Below, one piece after another: positions 9,746 through 17,655 of a stretch of 64,000 bases of DNA. The stretch is from Methanothrix sp. (lineage in GTDB: Archaea > Halobacteriota > Methanosarcinia > Methanotrichales > Methanotrichaceae): the NCBI RefSeq assembly GCF_016706325.1, contig NZ_JADJJX010000001.1, forward strand, positions 496,001-560,000. Direction: 5' to 3'. Numbering within the stretch: position 1 is the stretch's first letter; each line of letters starts with the position of its first letter. The position numbers and the translations under genes are program-made. The notes under the pieces are model-generated. The model did no database searches. It saw only the letters and a list, made by a program, of their open reading frames with translations, and was not told the origin of the DNA.

Positions 9746-9782
9746 GGACTCTCTAATATCCCTTGGACTCTCTAATATCCCT
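9746..9782. repeat. 18-bp direct repeat, two copies
   Basis: GGACTCTCTAATATCCCT occurs at 9746-9763 and 9765-9782, one base apart. The second copy contains the stop codon of the phosphoribulokinase-like gene, so the duplication extended past the gene end without altering the protein. The rest of the 9480-9770 gap shows no gene or clear signal. Confidence 0.8.
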
Positions 9783-10746
9783 CCTCCCGAAGGAGATGAT
9801 CCAGCTTCTCTGTGCAGTTCCAGGTTAAGATGAGCTGAGCCAGGCCAATGGCATTGACATACTCCTCCCTTCTGTCGCTTATCATGCCATCCGTCCCCAG
9901 CGCCTCGCCCAGCCTTCTCTCCAGCTCAGATATCATGGACTGATGAATCTCCCCATCCATGGTCATGATCCCCACCCTCTTTCCGTAGTAGTCGTCCCTC
10001 TGGAACTCAATGGAGAACTCATGCTCTGAGCGGCGCAGTATCTTGGAGAGATCTATGTTCATTCCCACCTCCGGGACGGGATGCTCCAGGATCTTCATGA
10101 TCAGCCTCACTGAATAGCAGTCGGGGGCGGTGGACTCTGAATCAAGGAGCGAGGGATGAAAGCGGGTTTCCTGAATCTTGATCACAATCTCGGCATAGAT
10201 CTTCTGAATGTCCACATAGAGCTTGTAGTCCGGCTCGCGCTGCAGAATCTCTGCCATCACTGCAGCCGCCTCATAGCCCCGCTCCCCCACATCCCTCCTG
10301 ATCTTCCAGAGCCTTTTCACCGACCGGGAAGGGTCCACGAATATCTTGAAGTCGATCTGCCTTCTCAGCCGCTCAGTATAGAGGGGATGGAGGCCTTCTA
10401 CGATGATCACCGGCGCCGGGCCGAAGGGCACCGTCCCTGCGATCTCCCCTGTGCGGTGGTCGTAGACTGGTTTGTCTATCCTCTCATTGCCCCGCAGGGC
10501 CTCCAGATGCTCTGCCAGGAGGTCGAACTGATTGGCCTCCGGATGGAGGGGGGTGATGCCCCTCTCCTTTCTCTGCCTTCTGTCCAGGGAATGATAATCG
10601 TCCATGGAGAAGGTGGCCACCATATCCTCCCCCAGGATCCTTCTGATGCCTCGAGAGATGGTGGTCTTGCCCGAGCCGCTGTCACCTGCTATGCCAAAAA
10701 CGAATACCCGTCCCGATTCCCTGATTCTGTCCTTGAGCGATCTCAT
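9772..10746 (-). CDS. prk: Phosphoribulokinase/uridine kinase family kinase (archaeal PRK type)
   Basis: P-loop kinase of 324 residues from the ATG at 10746 (MRSLKDRIRESGRVFVFG). The Walker A is GDSGSGKTT and the acidic SMDDYHSLDR motif follows at the usual PRK spacing. Later come KPVYDHRTG and VIIVEGLHPLY. Archaeal PRKs of this kind make ribulose 1,5-bisphosphate in the reductive hexulose-phosphate route described in Methanospirillum, and homologs are known in Methanosaeta. A uridine-kinase role is the alternative, but the long C-terminal region (over 120 residues after the kinase core) favours PRK. No RuBisCO gene is in this window. Confidence 0.8.
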   Translation of the reverse strand: MRSLKDRIRESGRVFVFGIAGDSGSGKTTISRGIRRILGEDMVATFSMDDYHSLDRRQRKERGITPLHPEANQFDLLAEHLEALRGNERIDKPVYDHRTGEIAGTVPFGPAPVIIVEGLHPLYTERLRRQIDFKIFVDPSRSVKRLWKIRRDVGERGYEAAAVMAEILQREPDYKLYVDIQKIYAEIVIKIQETRFHPSLLDSESTAPDCYSVRLIMKILEHPVPEVGMNIDLSKILRRSEHEFSIEFQRDDYYGKRVGIMTMDGEIHQSMISELERRLGEALGTDGMISDRREEYVNAIGLAQLILTWNCTEKLDHLLREEGY

Positions 10747-10810
10747 GAGAGCTGCAATCCTCCAGAATGCAATCAAGACGGGAATAGAAGAATGTATGCC
10801 TCAAAAAAGC

Positions 10811-11752
10811 TCACTTGCTCTGCTTCTCCGCCACCAGATCCTCAAAGTCCCGCGTTTCATCGATATCCTCAAGCTCCCTCTTCTCGATGAGGGCGGTCTC
10901 CTCTACGCACTCCAGCTTGGTCTCCCCATCCACTATCACCACCGACTTGGTGCGGGCGACGGAGGAGAGGCTGCTCATCAGCCGGGCCTTCTTGACTATG
11001 CTCTGAGAGAACTTGCCCACCCCGGTCAGGACCACCAGTTTTCCTTCCCTGGTTATGGCATTGAATGGCGCCTGGGTGGTGGGAACCACCTCAAAGCCGA
11101 TCTCCAGGAGCAGCCGGAGGATGTTGTCCGTCACCGGACCCCTCACCTCTATCTTCTCTGCTCCCACCGCTTCCGTCTGGAAGGGGTCCACCGGCTCGAT
11201 AAGCTCCTCATTGAAGATCTCCTCCAGCCTCAGAGCCACATCCACTGAGGTGTCCATATCCTCTACCTCGTACTTGCTGATGGTACGGCGGGAGACGCCA
11301 AGCTCTGCAGCCAGAGCTCCCAGGGATATCCCTCGCGCCAGCCGGATCTGCCTCATGCGCTCCCCATCGATGCGCACATAAAGCCCCCCATGCGCCGCAT
11401 AGACCAGGGGCAAGACCCCCTCCAGAAGGCAGTCCGCCAGGGTGAAGAGGCTGAGGGTGGGAATGCCGTAGCGGAAGTAGACCGCCCCCTTCTCCAGGTA
11501 CTGATCGCGGGTCTTCTCCCCCACCAGTATGGGGCTGGCTAAGAGGTGCCTGGCCAGACGCCTGATCTCCAAGGCTGTGCGCTCATTCAGGCCATCGATA
11601 TTGGAGAGGATCTTCAAGAACAGGAACTGATCTCCTCTTCTGGCTGCCAGATCGAAGCTCCTGGGACGGAGATAGCAGCGCTCAGAGGTGGAGAACCCTG
11701 CCTCTCTCAAGACCTCCTCCACATGCGCAGCGAGAAGCTCCTTATCCATCAT
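10811..11752 (-). CDS. Archaeal HTH transcriptional regulator (COG1395 type)
   Basis: Reads 313 residues. The N-terminal third (FDLAARRGDQFLFLKILSNID, then HLLASPILVGEKT) looks like a nuclease-fold or ligand-sensing domain. A Cro/CI-type helix-turn-helix lies around residues 130-185 (MRQIRLARGISLGALAAELG, VSRRTISKYE). A C-terminal alpha/beta domain follows (FEVVPTTQAPFNAI, VVIVDGETKLE). This architecture is the conserved putative HTH regulator of euryarchaea. It is divergent from tiaS with interleaved promoters, so it may act on its own region. Targets unknown. ATGs at 11752 and 11749 are both possible. Confidence 0.85.
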   Translation of the reverse strand: MMDKELLAAHVEEVLREAGFSTSERCYLRPRSFDLAARRGDQFLFLKILSNIDGLNERTALEIRRLARHLLASPILVGEKTRDQYLEKGAVYFRYGIPTLSLFTLADCLLEGVLPLVYAAHGGLYVRIDGERMRQIRLARGISLGALAAELGVSRRTISKYEVEDMDTSVDVALRLEEIFNEELIEPVDPFQTEAVGAEKIEVRGPVTDNILRLLLEIGFEVVPTTQAPFNAITREGKLVVLTGVGKFSQSIVKKARLMSSLSSVARTKSVVIVDGETKLECVEETALIEKRELEDIDETRDFEDLVAEKQSK

Positions 11753-11759
11753 TATATAT
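11753..11759 (+). promoter_or_regulatory. Probable box A for tiaS
   Basis: TATATAT at 11753-11759 is about 30 bases before the tiaS ATG at 11789, giving a predicted start near 11782 and an almost leaderless mRNA. It overlaps the first codons of the divergent regulator, so the two promoters are interlocked. Confidence 0.5.
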
Positions 11760-11772
11760 GTCCGTTTGACCG

Positions 11773-11780
11773 CTATTTAA
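11773..11780 (-). promoter_or_regulatory. Probable box A for the COG1395-type regulator
   Basis: On the minus strand this reads CTTAAATA, about 25 bases from the regulator's ATG pair at 11752/11749, predicting a leaderless transcript. It lies inside the tiaS promoter region, so polymerase loading in one direction should hinder the other. Confidence 0.5.
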
Positions 11781-11788
11781 GCTTGACC

Positions 11789-13210
11789 ATGTTCATTGGA
11801 ATAGATGATACCGATTCTGAGAGGGGCCTGTGCACCACCTATCTGGCTGCAGTGCTCATGGAGAGGCTCGCTCCTTGGGGAGAGATATGTGGACTGCCCA
11901 GGCTCATCCGCCTCAACCCCTGTGTCCGTTATAAGACACGGGGCAATGCCGCCCTCACCTTCTCACTGGACAGCGAGCAGCCGGATATGGTGAAGAGAGT
12001 AGCATTACAGACGCTTCTTGAGCTCTCCGACCTCTCCGGAGCCAATACCAATCCCGGCCTGGTGATAGCGGAGGAGGTGACGGAGAGGATGAAGGCCTTC
12101 TACTGCTCTGCAGTCAGGGAGATACTCAGCATAGACGCCGCCCGCTCCCTTCTGGATGAAGAGGGGATATGGTACCGGGGCTTCAAGAAGGGAAGGGGCC
12201 TTATCGGTGCTCTGGCTGCCGTGGGGGCGGAGCTGCCCGACTGGACCTATGAGCTGATCGCCTACCGCCAGCCCAGCAGATGGGGCACGCCCCGGTTCAT
12301 AGATCATTCCACAGTGTGGGAGGCGGACAGGCTCACCTATCCCCTGACCTGGGATACTGTGGACCATCACAACGGGAGAGTGGTCTTCGCCCCTCATTCC
12401 GCCGATCCCGTCCTCTTCGGCATAAGGGGCTCAGATCCCACTGCCATCAAAAGGGCATTTGAGGCCATAAGATCAGAGCCTGTGGATAGATATGTGCTCT
12501 ACCAGACCAACCAGGGGACAGATGCTCATATCCTCCCCGGAGAGATAGGCAGGATTTCAGAGAACCAGAGCTATCGGCTGCATGGATTTGTCGCCGGGCC
12601 GGCCAGGGTGATCCCTGGAGGGCATCTGTTCTTCACCCTTGAGAAGGGGGGAGGAGGATTGAGTGAAGAAGGGCTGGAGGGAGAATCTCCGGATGGAAAA
12701 TGGCATAATGAAAAAGGGCCAAATGGAGAAGAATTGAATGAGAAATGGCTGGATGGAGAAAGGCGCAATGAAGAAAGGCACAATGGAGAAAGGCTGGATG
12801 GCGGAGGGGTGAAGAGAGGAAGAAGGATAGAGTGCGCCGCCTTCGAGCCCACCAAGAACTTTCGCGACATTATAAAAAAGCTCAGGAGAGGAGACGAGCT
12901 GGAGGTCTACGGCTCGGTGCGGGACGGGACAATGAACCTGGAGAAGATCAACATCCTCCACCTTGCTCCGGATAGGGTGAAAGCAGCCCCATTATGCCCC
13001 CAATGCCACAGGAGGATGAAGTCAGCAGGCAAGGATCAGGGCTATCGCTGCCGCCTCTGCAAGAGCAGATCATCCTCCCCTGCAATAGAGGATCGGCCCC
13101 GTGATCTGGAGAGGGGTTACTATGAGGTGCCCCCCTGCGCTCGCCGGCATCTATCCCTGCCATTGATTCGCCTGAACCGAACGGATATATGCCTTCACCC
13201 CAGCCGCTAG
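11789..13210 (+). CDS. tiaS: tRNA(Ile2) agmatidine synthetase TiaS with in-frame repeat insert
   Basis: Converts C34 of tRNA-Ile(CAU) to agmatidine so that it reads AUA; needs ATP and agmatine. The 473-residue protein begins MFIGIDDTDSERGLCTTYLA, the diagnostic TiaS N-terminus, and has GFKKGRGLIGALAAVGAEL and YQTNQGTDAH in the catalytic body. A C-terminal zinc ribbon is visible (CPQC and CRLC around residues 400-425). Residues about 292-341 are an unusual acidic/Asn-Gly-rich insert of ten five-residue units encoded by a 15-bp tandem repeat, placed near the OB-fold entry. The longer upstream frame to 11546 lies inside the divergent gene and is not used. Confidence 0.95.
   Translation: MFIGIDDTDSERGLCTTYLAAVLMERLAPWGEICGLPRLIRLNPCVRYKTRGNAALTFSLDSEQPDMVKRVALQTLLELSDLSGANTNPGLVIAEEVTERMKAFYCSAVREILSIDAARSLLDEEGIWYRGFKKGRGLIGALAAVGAELPDWTYELIAYRQPSRWGTPRFIDHSTVWEADRLTYPLTWDTVDHHNGRVVFAPHSADPVLFGIRGSDPTAIKRAFEAIRSEPVDRYVLYQTNQGTDAHILPGEIGRISENQSYRLHGFVAGPARVIPGGHLFFTLEKGGGGLSEEGLEGESPDGKWHNEKGPNGEELNEKWLDGERRNEERHNGERLDGGGVKRGRRIECAAFEPTKNFRDIIKKLRRGDELEVYGSVRDGTMNLEKINILHLAPDRVKAAPLCPQCHRRMKSAGKDQGYRCRLCKSRSSSPAIEDRPRDLERGYYEVPPCARRHLSLPLIRLNRTDICLHPSR
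12662..12811 (+). repeat. 15-bp in-frame minisatellite within tiaS
   Basis: Ten consecutive 15-base units, the later ones close to AATGGAGAAAGGCNN, encode five-residue units such as NGEEL, NEKWL, DGERR, NEERH and NGERL. The reading frame is kept through all units, so length changes would add or remove whole pentads. No sequence like this is part of the conserved TiaS fold. Confidence 0.85.
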
Positions 13211-13331
13211 ATTCGATAGCTGGCTTGAGATCTATTGGAGGAAAAAAGAATTGATGGTGGCCTGCAGACCGGCCAGAAAGGCAGGCCTGCTGGCTGGCCC
13301 AGAGATCACCAAAGCATCAAAGCGGGATGCT

Positions 13332-14324
13332 CTATTTCTTGAAGGCGCCTTCCAGGGGTGGGACGACCTGCTTTTTCCTGGAGAGAACCTTCTCCTTGTA
13401 GATGGAGTTGTTCTGGATCTTGCCATCGAAGGCCTTCTCAAAGCCTGCCGCAGCCTGGGCACTTCCCACGAAGAGAAGGTCGCTGGCTTCTTTCATCACA
13501 TCGGTGAGCATCAGAACGATCATATCCAGTCCCTCGGCATCCTTCATCTTGTTCATCTCATCCAGGATTGCCGCCCTCTTCGGCTCCAGGTCTTTCAGGT
13601 CCATGACCTCGATCTGGCCCACGCCGGACTTTATGCCCGAGAAGTCGAACTTCTTGAAGTCGCCCATGAGGATATCCTTGGCCGACTTGGAGGAGACATC
13701 GCTCTTGGCCTTTAAAAGCTCCATGCCAAACTCCATCGGATCGACACCGGCAATCTTAGACAGCTTCTCTACAGTCTCCTTGTCGCGAGGGGTGCAGGTG
13801 GGCGACTTGAAGAGGACGGTGTCAGAGAGGATAGCGGACATCATCAGACCGGCCATCTCCTTGCTGATCGGCACATTGTTCTTCTCGTACAGGCTCGCGA
13901 TGATGCCACCTGTCGCGCCCACAGGCTCATTGAGGAAGAATATGGGCTTTCCGGTGGCAATGCCGCCTATCTTATGGTGGTCCACGATCTCTACGATGTT
14001 CTCTGGATTCAGACCATCCACAGCCTGATCCATCTCATTATGATCCACCAGGATAACCTTTTTGTCTGTGGCATCGGTGAGCTTTTCCGGATAGGGAACC
14101 TTGAAGTAGTCCAGCAGGAACTTGGTCTCGGCATTGATGTCCCCTGCGGCAGCAGGCACAGCCTCTTTAATTCCCAGGGCATTCTTCAGATTGGCATAGG
14201 TTATGGCAGATGTCACAGAATCGGTATCGGGACTCTTGTGTCCGATCACATAGATCTTGTCGGTCAAACGAAGCACCTCAGCATTATTGATGTTCAACAT
14301 CAACTTAAAGCTTACTGGCAACAT
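13332..14324 (-). CDS. ppaC: Manganese-dependent inorganic pyrophosphatase (family II)
   Basis: Cytosolic enzyme that hydrolyses pyrophosphate to phosphate, pulling biosynthetic reactions forward. Reads 330 residues from the ATG at 14324, which has a GAGGGGG ribosome site. DHH-family metal motifs are present: GHKSPDTDS near residues 28-36, VDHNE near 93 and VDHHKIGG near 115, followed by the DHHA2 C-terminal domain ending in SRKKQVVPPLEGAF. The TTG at 14339 that opens the longest frame is less likely. Single gene, separate from neighbours. Confidence 0.94.
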   Translation of the reverse strand: MLPVSFKLMLNINNAEVLRLTDKIYVIGHKSPDTDSVTSAITYANLKNALGIKEAVPAAAGDINAETKFLLDYFKVPYPEKLTDATDKKVILVDHNEMDQAVDGLNPENIVEIVDHHKIGGIATGKPIFFLNEPVGATGGIIASLYEKNNVPISKEMAGLMMSAILSDTVLFKSPTCTPRDKETVEKLSKIAGVDPMEFGMELLKAKSDVSSKSAKDILMGDFKKFDFSGIKSGVGQIEVMDLKDLEPKRAAILDEMNKMKDAEGLDMIVLMLTDVMKEASDLLFVGSAQAAAGFEKAFDGKIQNNSIYKEKVLSRKKQVVPPLEGAFKK

Positions 14325-14355
14325 AAGAGACCCCCTCAACCGATTAATATACAGT

Positions 14356-14394
14356 ATATAGACGCGATTGCGATCAATGTATCATATATAGACA
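14356..14394 (-). promoter_or_regulatory. Promoter region of ppaC with repeated TATATAGAC
   Basis: The plus strand carries TATATAGAC twice, at 14356-14364 and 14386-14394, thirty bases apart. On the minus strand the farther copy (around 14383-14391) gives a TATA box whose transcript would include the GAGGGGG ribosome site. The nearer one would start transcription too late to include it. The repeat could be two promoters or a regulator site. Confidence 0.4.
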
Positions 14395-14651
14395 GCTTTA
14401 TTAATCAGGAATGCATTCTATCCTTGTCCCCTGAAGAGCAGGCATGAGCTTAGAATGTTGTTCTGCTGTGATTGCCGGCGCAGGATGGGGACTACAGGCC
14501 GCGTTGATAGGTCCTTATGGTAGGATACTGACTACTGTCTACCTGTGACCATGAGACAACCCAAATGCGGTACAGACGCCCGTTGCGAGGGTTGCTGGCC
14601 TGACTGCGGATACCCAGCGGATGAGGTGCCAGAGTTAGTATCGGGCGACAA
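14395..14651. other. Intergenic stretch without a recognised gene
   Basis: Between the ppaC promoter region and the tmk promoter. An open frame from 14545 joins tmk and contains several cysteines, but it has no ribosome site and lies upstream of the tmk box A, so I treat it as chance. Nothing else was seen. Confidence 0.5.
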
Positions 14652-14659
14652 TTTAATTA
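14652..14659 (+). promoter_or_regulatory. Box A of tmk
   Basis: TTTAATTA at 14652-14659 lies about 27 bases before the GTG at 14683, so the tmk mRNA is predicted to be leaderless. This decides the GTG as the start over the ATG at 14545. Confidence 0.55.
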
Positions 14660-14682
14660 TCATTCTGATCTGTACAGAGATC

Positions 14683-15318
14683 GTGAACGGTCAACTCATC
14701 ACCCTGGAGGGGATCGATGGCTCGGGAAAGAGCACAGCAATCAGCCATATCGCTGCCAGGCTGAGGGAGCTTCTGCCCAATAGAAGGCTGCTCATCACCG
14801 CCGAGCCTTCTGACAGCGCCGCTGGGAAGGCACTGCGCTCAGAGATATTGAAAGAGCCGGCTGAGGGGCTCTCTTCCGCCAGGCATATGGAGGAGCTATT
14901 CCTCTTCATGGCAGACCATGCCCGCCATCTGGCCGATACCATAATACCCTCCTTGGAGGAGGGAGCCATAGTCTTATGCGATCGTTATGCTGACTCCACT
15001 GCCGCCTATCAGGGGGTGACTCTGATCGGAATTGTCCCCGACCCCGTGGCCTGGATCAGAGAGATCTACCGGCCATGGAACCTCTGCCCGAACAGGACAC
15101 TTCTTCTTCTTTTAGATCCCCAGCTATCTGTGCAGAGAATCAGCACCCGTTCGGAGAGAGAGAAGTTCGAGAGGCTGGAGTTTCTGCGCCAGGTGGACAG
15201 GAACTTTCGCCGCCTGGCAGACCTGGAGCCGGAGCGTTTTGTGAGCATAGATGCCAGCCTTAGGGAAGAGGAAGTAGCAGAGAGGGCTTTATCCTCCATT
15301 CTGGATATACTGTCCTAG
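14683..15318 (+). CDS. tmk: Thymidylate kinase
   Basis: Phosphorylates dTMP to dTDP with ATP. The 211-residue protein from the GTG at 14683 has the P-loop GIDGSGKST at residues 10-18, the DRY-type motif (LCDRYADSTAAYQG) and a RISTRSEREKFERLEFL lid region. The typical TMK length and the leaderless promoter support this start. Sequence and size fit archaeal/bacterial TMK; a general nucleotide kinase is unlikely. Confidence 0.93.
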   Translation: MNGQLITLEGIDGSGKSTAISHIAARLRELLPNRRLLITAEPSDSAAGKALRSEILKEPAEGLSSARHMEELFLFMADHARHLADTIIPSLEEGAIVLCDRYADSTAAYQGVTLIGIVPDPVAWIREIYRPWNLCPNRTLLLLLDPQLSVQRISTRSEREKFERLEFLRQVDRNFRRLADLEPERFVSIDASLREEEVAERALSSILDILS

Positions 15319-15438
15319 TGCTGCTCTGCAATGCCCCATCACTGCTCAAATACTGCCCGGCACTGCACAAACGCTGCTCCGCCCCTTGCACACCCTTGCA
15401 CAAGGAGAACGAAACCGGGGAAGGTCATCTGCAAGCCC

Positions 15439-16080
15439 TCACCTGCCCCCCCGGCTGGCCAGGGCGATCTTGATCAGCCTCTCAGCCCAGGCCAGCTTCT
15501 TTCTCTTGCGGGGAGTTACGCTCTGGTCCTCAAAGTCAAAGCCTACCAGCTCAATTGAGAGGGCCCCAAGCTCTGAGGCCAGAAATACAGATCTATCTCC
15601 ATCTGTGAATCCTCCGAAGTTGTACAGCCCCTCCGGAGGGCGGCATTGGCAGGTGCCAATGACATTCTCCAACTGGGGGACATATCTGCAGAGGGCATCC
15701 AGATTGTCTCCATGAGCATGAACCACGATGATCGCCCCCTTCTGGCAGGCCTCCTGAATGGCAGGAAAGGGTCCGTCCAGATCCGAGACCAGGATATCAG
15801 GGACTATCCCTCTTCTCAAGAGGACCTCTGCCGCACCGTCGGCTGCGATCCGGGCGGCATCCTTCTCGGGAAGCACATCCAGCTCAAGATCCAAAGAGGG
15901 CGCATTGCCATAGATCACTGCATCTCTTCCCCGCACCCGCCGCTCTGCCCTGGCCAGGCAATCGATCCGGCCTTGCAGTAGGCCTGCCAAGAGCAAAGCC
16001 CCCTCTTCATCCCTGGCTGAGGAGAAGCCGAAGTCCTCTAAAAGCTGATGATAGATTGGCTCCCATGCCGCGAACTGCAT
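15439..16080 (-). CDS. mptE: 6-hydroxymethyl-7,8-dihydropterin pyrophosphokinase, MptE type
   Basis: Archaeal-specific pterin pyrophosphokinase in tetrahydromethanopterin synthesis; it makes the diphosphate that couples to 4-aminobenzoate derivatives. Its 213 residues show the DUF115-type fold: YGNAPSLD, PDILVSDLDGPFPAIQEA, VVHAHGDN, GTCQCRPPEGLYNFGGFTDGDR (quoted in part) and ELVGFDFEDQSVTPRKRKKL. No neighbours from the same pathway. A few GCTGC repeats lie in the short gap to tmk. Confidence 0.9.
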   Translation of the reverse strand: MQFAAWEPIYHQLLEDFGFSSARDEEGALLLAGLLQGRIDCLARAERRVRGRDAVIYGNAPSLDLELDVLPEKDAARIAADGAAEVLLRRGIVPDILVSDLDGPFPAIQEACQKGAIIVVHAHGDNLDALCRYVPQLENVIGTCQCRPPEGLYNFGGFTDGDRSVFLASELGALSIELVGFDFEDQSVTPRKRKKLAWAERLIKIALASRGGR

Positions 16081-16173
16081 AAAGAGAGCTATTCATGACA
16101 GGATTATAATGCCTTCTGCTGACAGGCCACCTGGAGCCAGAGGAGAGCATCCTTGGGCGCAGATTAACTGTCC

Positions 16174-16206
16174 AAAAAAAGGAGAAAGAATGGGAGGCAG
16201 GCTCCC
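16174..16206 (-). terminator. Hairpin terminator candidate for the secreted-protein gene
   Basis: On the minus strand GGGAGCCTGCCTCCC (16206-16192) forms a stem and is followed about 11 bases later by a run of seven T (16180-16174). It lies just past the stop at 16211. Confidence 0.5.
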
Positions 16207-16210
16207 TTAT

Positions 16211-17164
16211 TCAGTAGACTCTTGGGAACTGGGCCTGGGTTGGCGCCTTGAAGCAGGTGCAATCGAATACGCCAGTCGCAGACTTTAGTGCCTTCTTGTC
16301 CATGGCATTCATGGACTCAAAGCCGCCAAAGCAGCATGGCAGCCAGTCTTCAGACTTCTGAACCAGATGGTAGGGCACCTCAAGGGTCATATTCTTCTCG
16401 ATGTGGTAGGTTCCCCAGTAGTCCTCATCGATCTCTATGGCCGGGTTCCTCCAGGCTGATTTCATGTTGGAGATTCCAAAGGTCACGTCCACATAATTAT
16501 CGCCGACATAAGTATCTGCGGCTTGCAGCACTCCAATGTGGGCCTTGCCATCGGTTACATCCTCATTTATGGTCATCTGAGTATAGGCATTGCCTACCGT
16601 CTCAGGATCGTAGGTGTAGTTGTACAGATCCTTGGCGACTACATTCAATTCTTTATCCAGGGCGTGGGCATACTCGACCTCATGATGCATGCTGGTGCCT
16701 GAGAGATGGTTCTTTACCCAGGTCTTCTCCTTGAGCAGGGAGCTGTAGTCCAGGGGGTTCGCTGCATAGTACCCGTTCCCGACAGCGATCCTCATGGGTG
16801 CATAGACCATGGAGACATCCTCCTTGAACTCGATGCAGTTCATGGTGTAGTCATTGTAGTCGGAGTATGTATTGTGGGTCATCTTGTCCAGATCCTGCAG
16901 GGTCAAGAGAGCCTCGCTGTTCAATGAACCACTGCCATGAGCATAGTTCTTGACGGCGGAATTTCCTGCCCGGGCATAGATATAGGTCATGAAATAACCA
17001 TTGCCCTGCACACTCTGCTCGAAGTTAAAGGTGGTGTTCTTCTCCACATATGCATTGGGGTATTTGAGTGTCGCTATATCATCTTCTGTCTCTAAGGATA
17101 GCGAAATCCCGGTAAAAATGATCAAAATCATTGCTGCCGACGATGCTAATATAGCCTTATTCAG
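16211..17164 (-). CDS. Secreted protein with C-terminal WLPCC motif, probable CTG start
   Basis: Unrecognised family, about 317 residues. The first ATG (17131) leaves a truncated hydrophobic leader. Reading back to a CTG at 17164 gives MNKAILASSAAMILIIFTG, a full signal peptide, with GGAGGG seven bases upstream; no ATG, GTG or TTG is available there. The mature part is rich in Tyr, Asn and Asp with many N-x-S/T sites, predicted beta-rich and exported. Near the end is EDWLPCCFGGFES, matched by DEWLPCCSAEGC in the secreted protein at 51916, so the two are likely paralogs. Function unknown; a cell-envelope role is inference. Confidence 0.75.
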   Translation of the reverse strand: MNKAILASSAAMILIIFTGISLSLETEDDIATLKYPNAYVEKNTTFNFEQSVQGNGYFMTYIYARAGNSAVKNYAHGSGSLNSEALLTLQDLDKMTHNTYSDYNDYTMNCIEFKEDVSMVYAPMRIAVGNGYYAANPLDYSSLLKEKTWVKNHLSGTSMHHEVEYAHALDKELNVVAKDLYNYTYDPETVGNAYTQMTINEDVTDGKAHIGVLQAADTYVGDNYVDVTFGISNMKSAWRNPAIEIDEDYWGTYHIEKNMTLEVPYHLVQKSEDWLPCCFGGFESMNAMDKKALKSATGVFDCTCFKAPTQAQFPRVY

Positions 17165-17495
17165 ATCAATCCCTCCATCTAAGCGAATATCGCTATTTTC
17201 TTTAAAGTGATCCTTTTTTTCTTTAGGTCAACTCACCTATTTTAATCTGTTGATCGCTTTATACAAATACGATATGGATTTTCCCTTTACGGCGAGCATA
17301 TTATCATTATATTTGCAAGGTTTTTATGAAATTCTTCGAGCGCACTTTCAGCAATCCATGCAGTCAGGCCGCATACATGACATACTAGAAAGCACTAACA
17401 AGTGATATCATCGATCATTACTGTAAAAATGGACCCCATGCATTCGTTTTTCATGATGATCCTCTGTGACCCGCCCATAACCATGTAATTAGCCA

Positions 17496-17655
17496 ATAAT
17501 CCATTAGACAACTAATCAATTCGCCTATTAATCAATTCTTTAATTAATCAATTAGCGAATTAATCAATCGGCCCGTCGATCAATTGGCCCGTCGATCAAT
17601 TGGCCCGTCGATCAAATAACTTGTTAATCCATTCTCATGTAGTCAATTAGAAAGC
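17496..17655. repeat. Array of ten degenerate 16-bp AT-rich repeats
   Basis: Ten back-to-back 16-base units share a core close to TTAATCAATT plus six variable bases. The middle copies (17576-17591 and 17592-17607) are identical, TCGATCAATTGGCCCG, and the outer copies diverge. Spacing is exact, so successive cores lie on alternating faces of the helix. The array sits between two divergent genes. No spacers, leader or cas genes are present, so it is not CRISPR. It could be a multi-site protein binding region. Confidence 0.85.

Noticed and set aside
12557..12961. Minus-strand frames rich in Phe, Ser and Pro opposite tiaS
   Set aside because: They are the antisense of the 15-bp repeat in tiaS, without start signals.
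14545..14682. In-frame N-terminal extension of thymidylate kinase with several cysteines
   Set aside because: It lies upstream of the tmk box A and lacks a ribosome site; TMK proteins do not carry such a domain.
17496..17655. 16-bp array considered as CRISPR
   Set aside because: Repeats are too short and contiguous, there are no 30-40-bp spacers, and no cas genes occur in the window.
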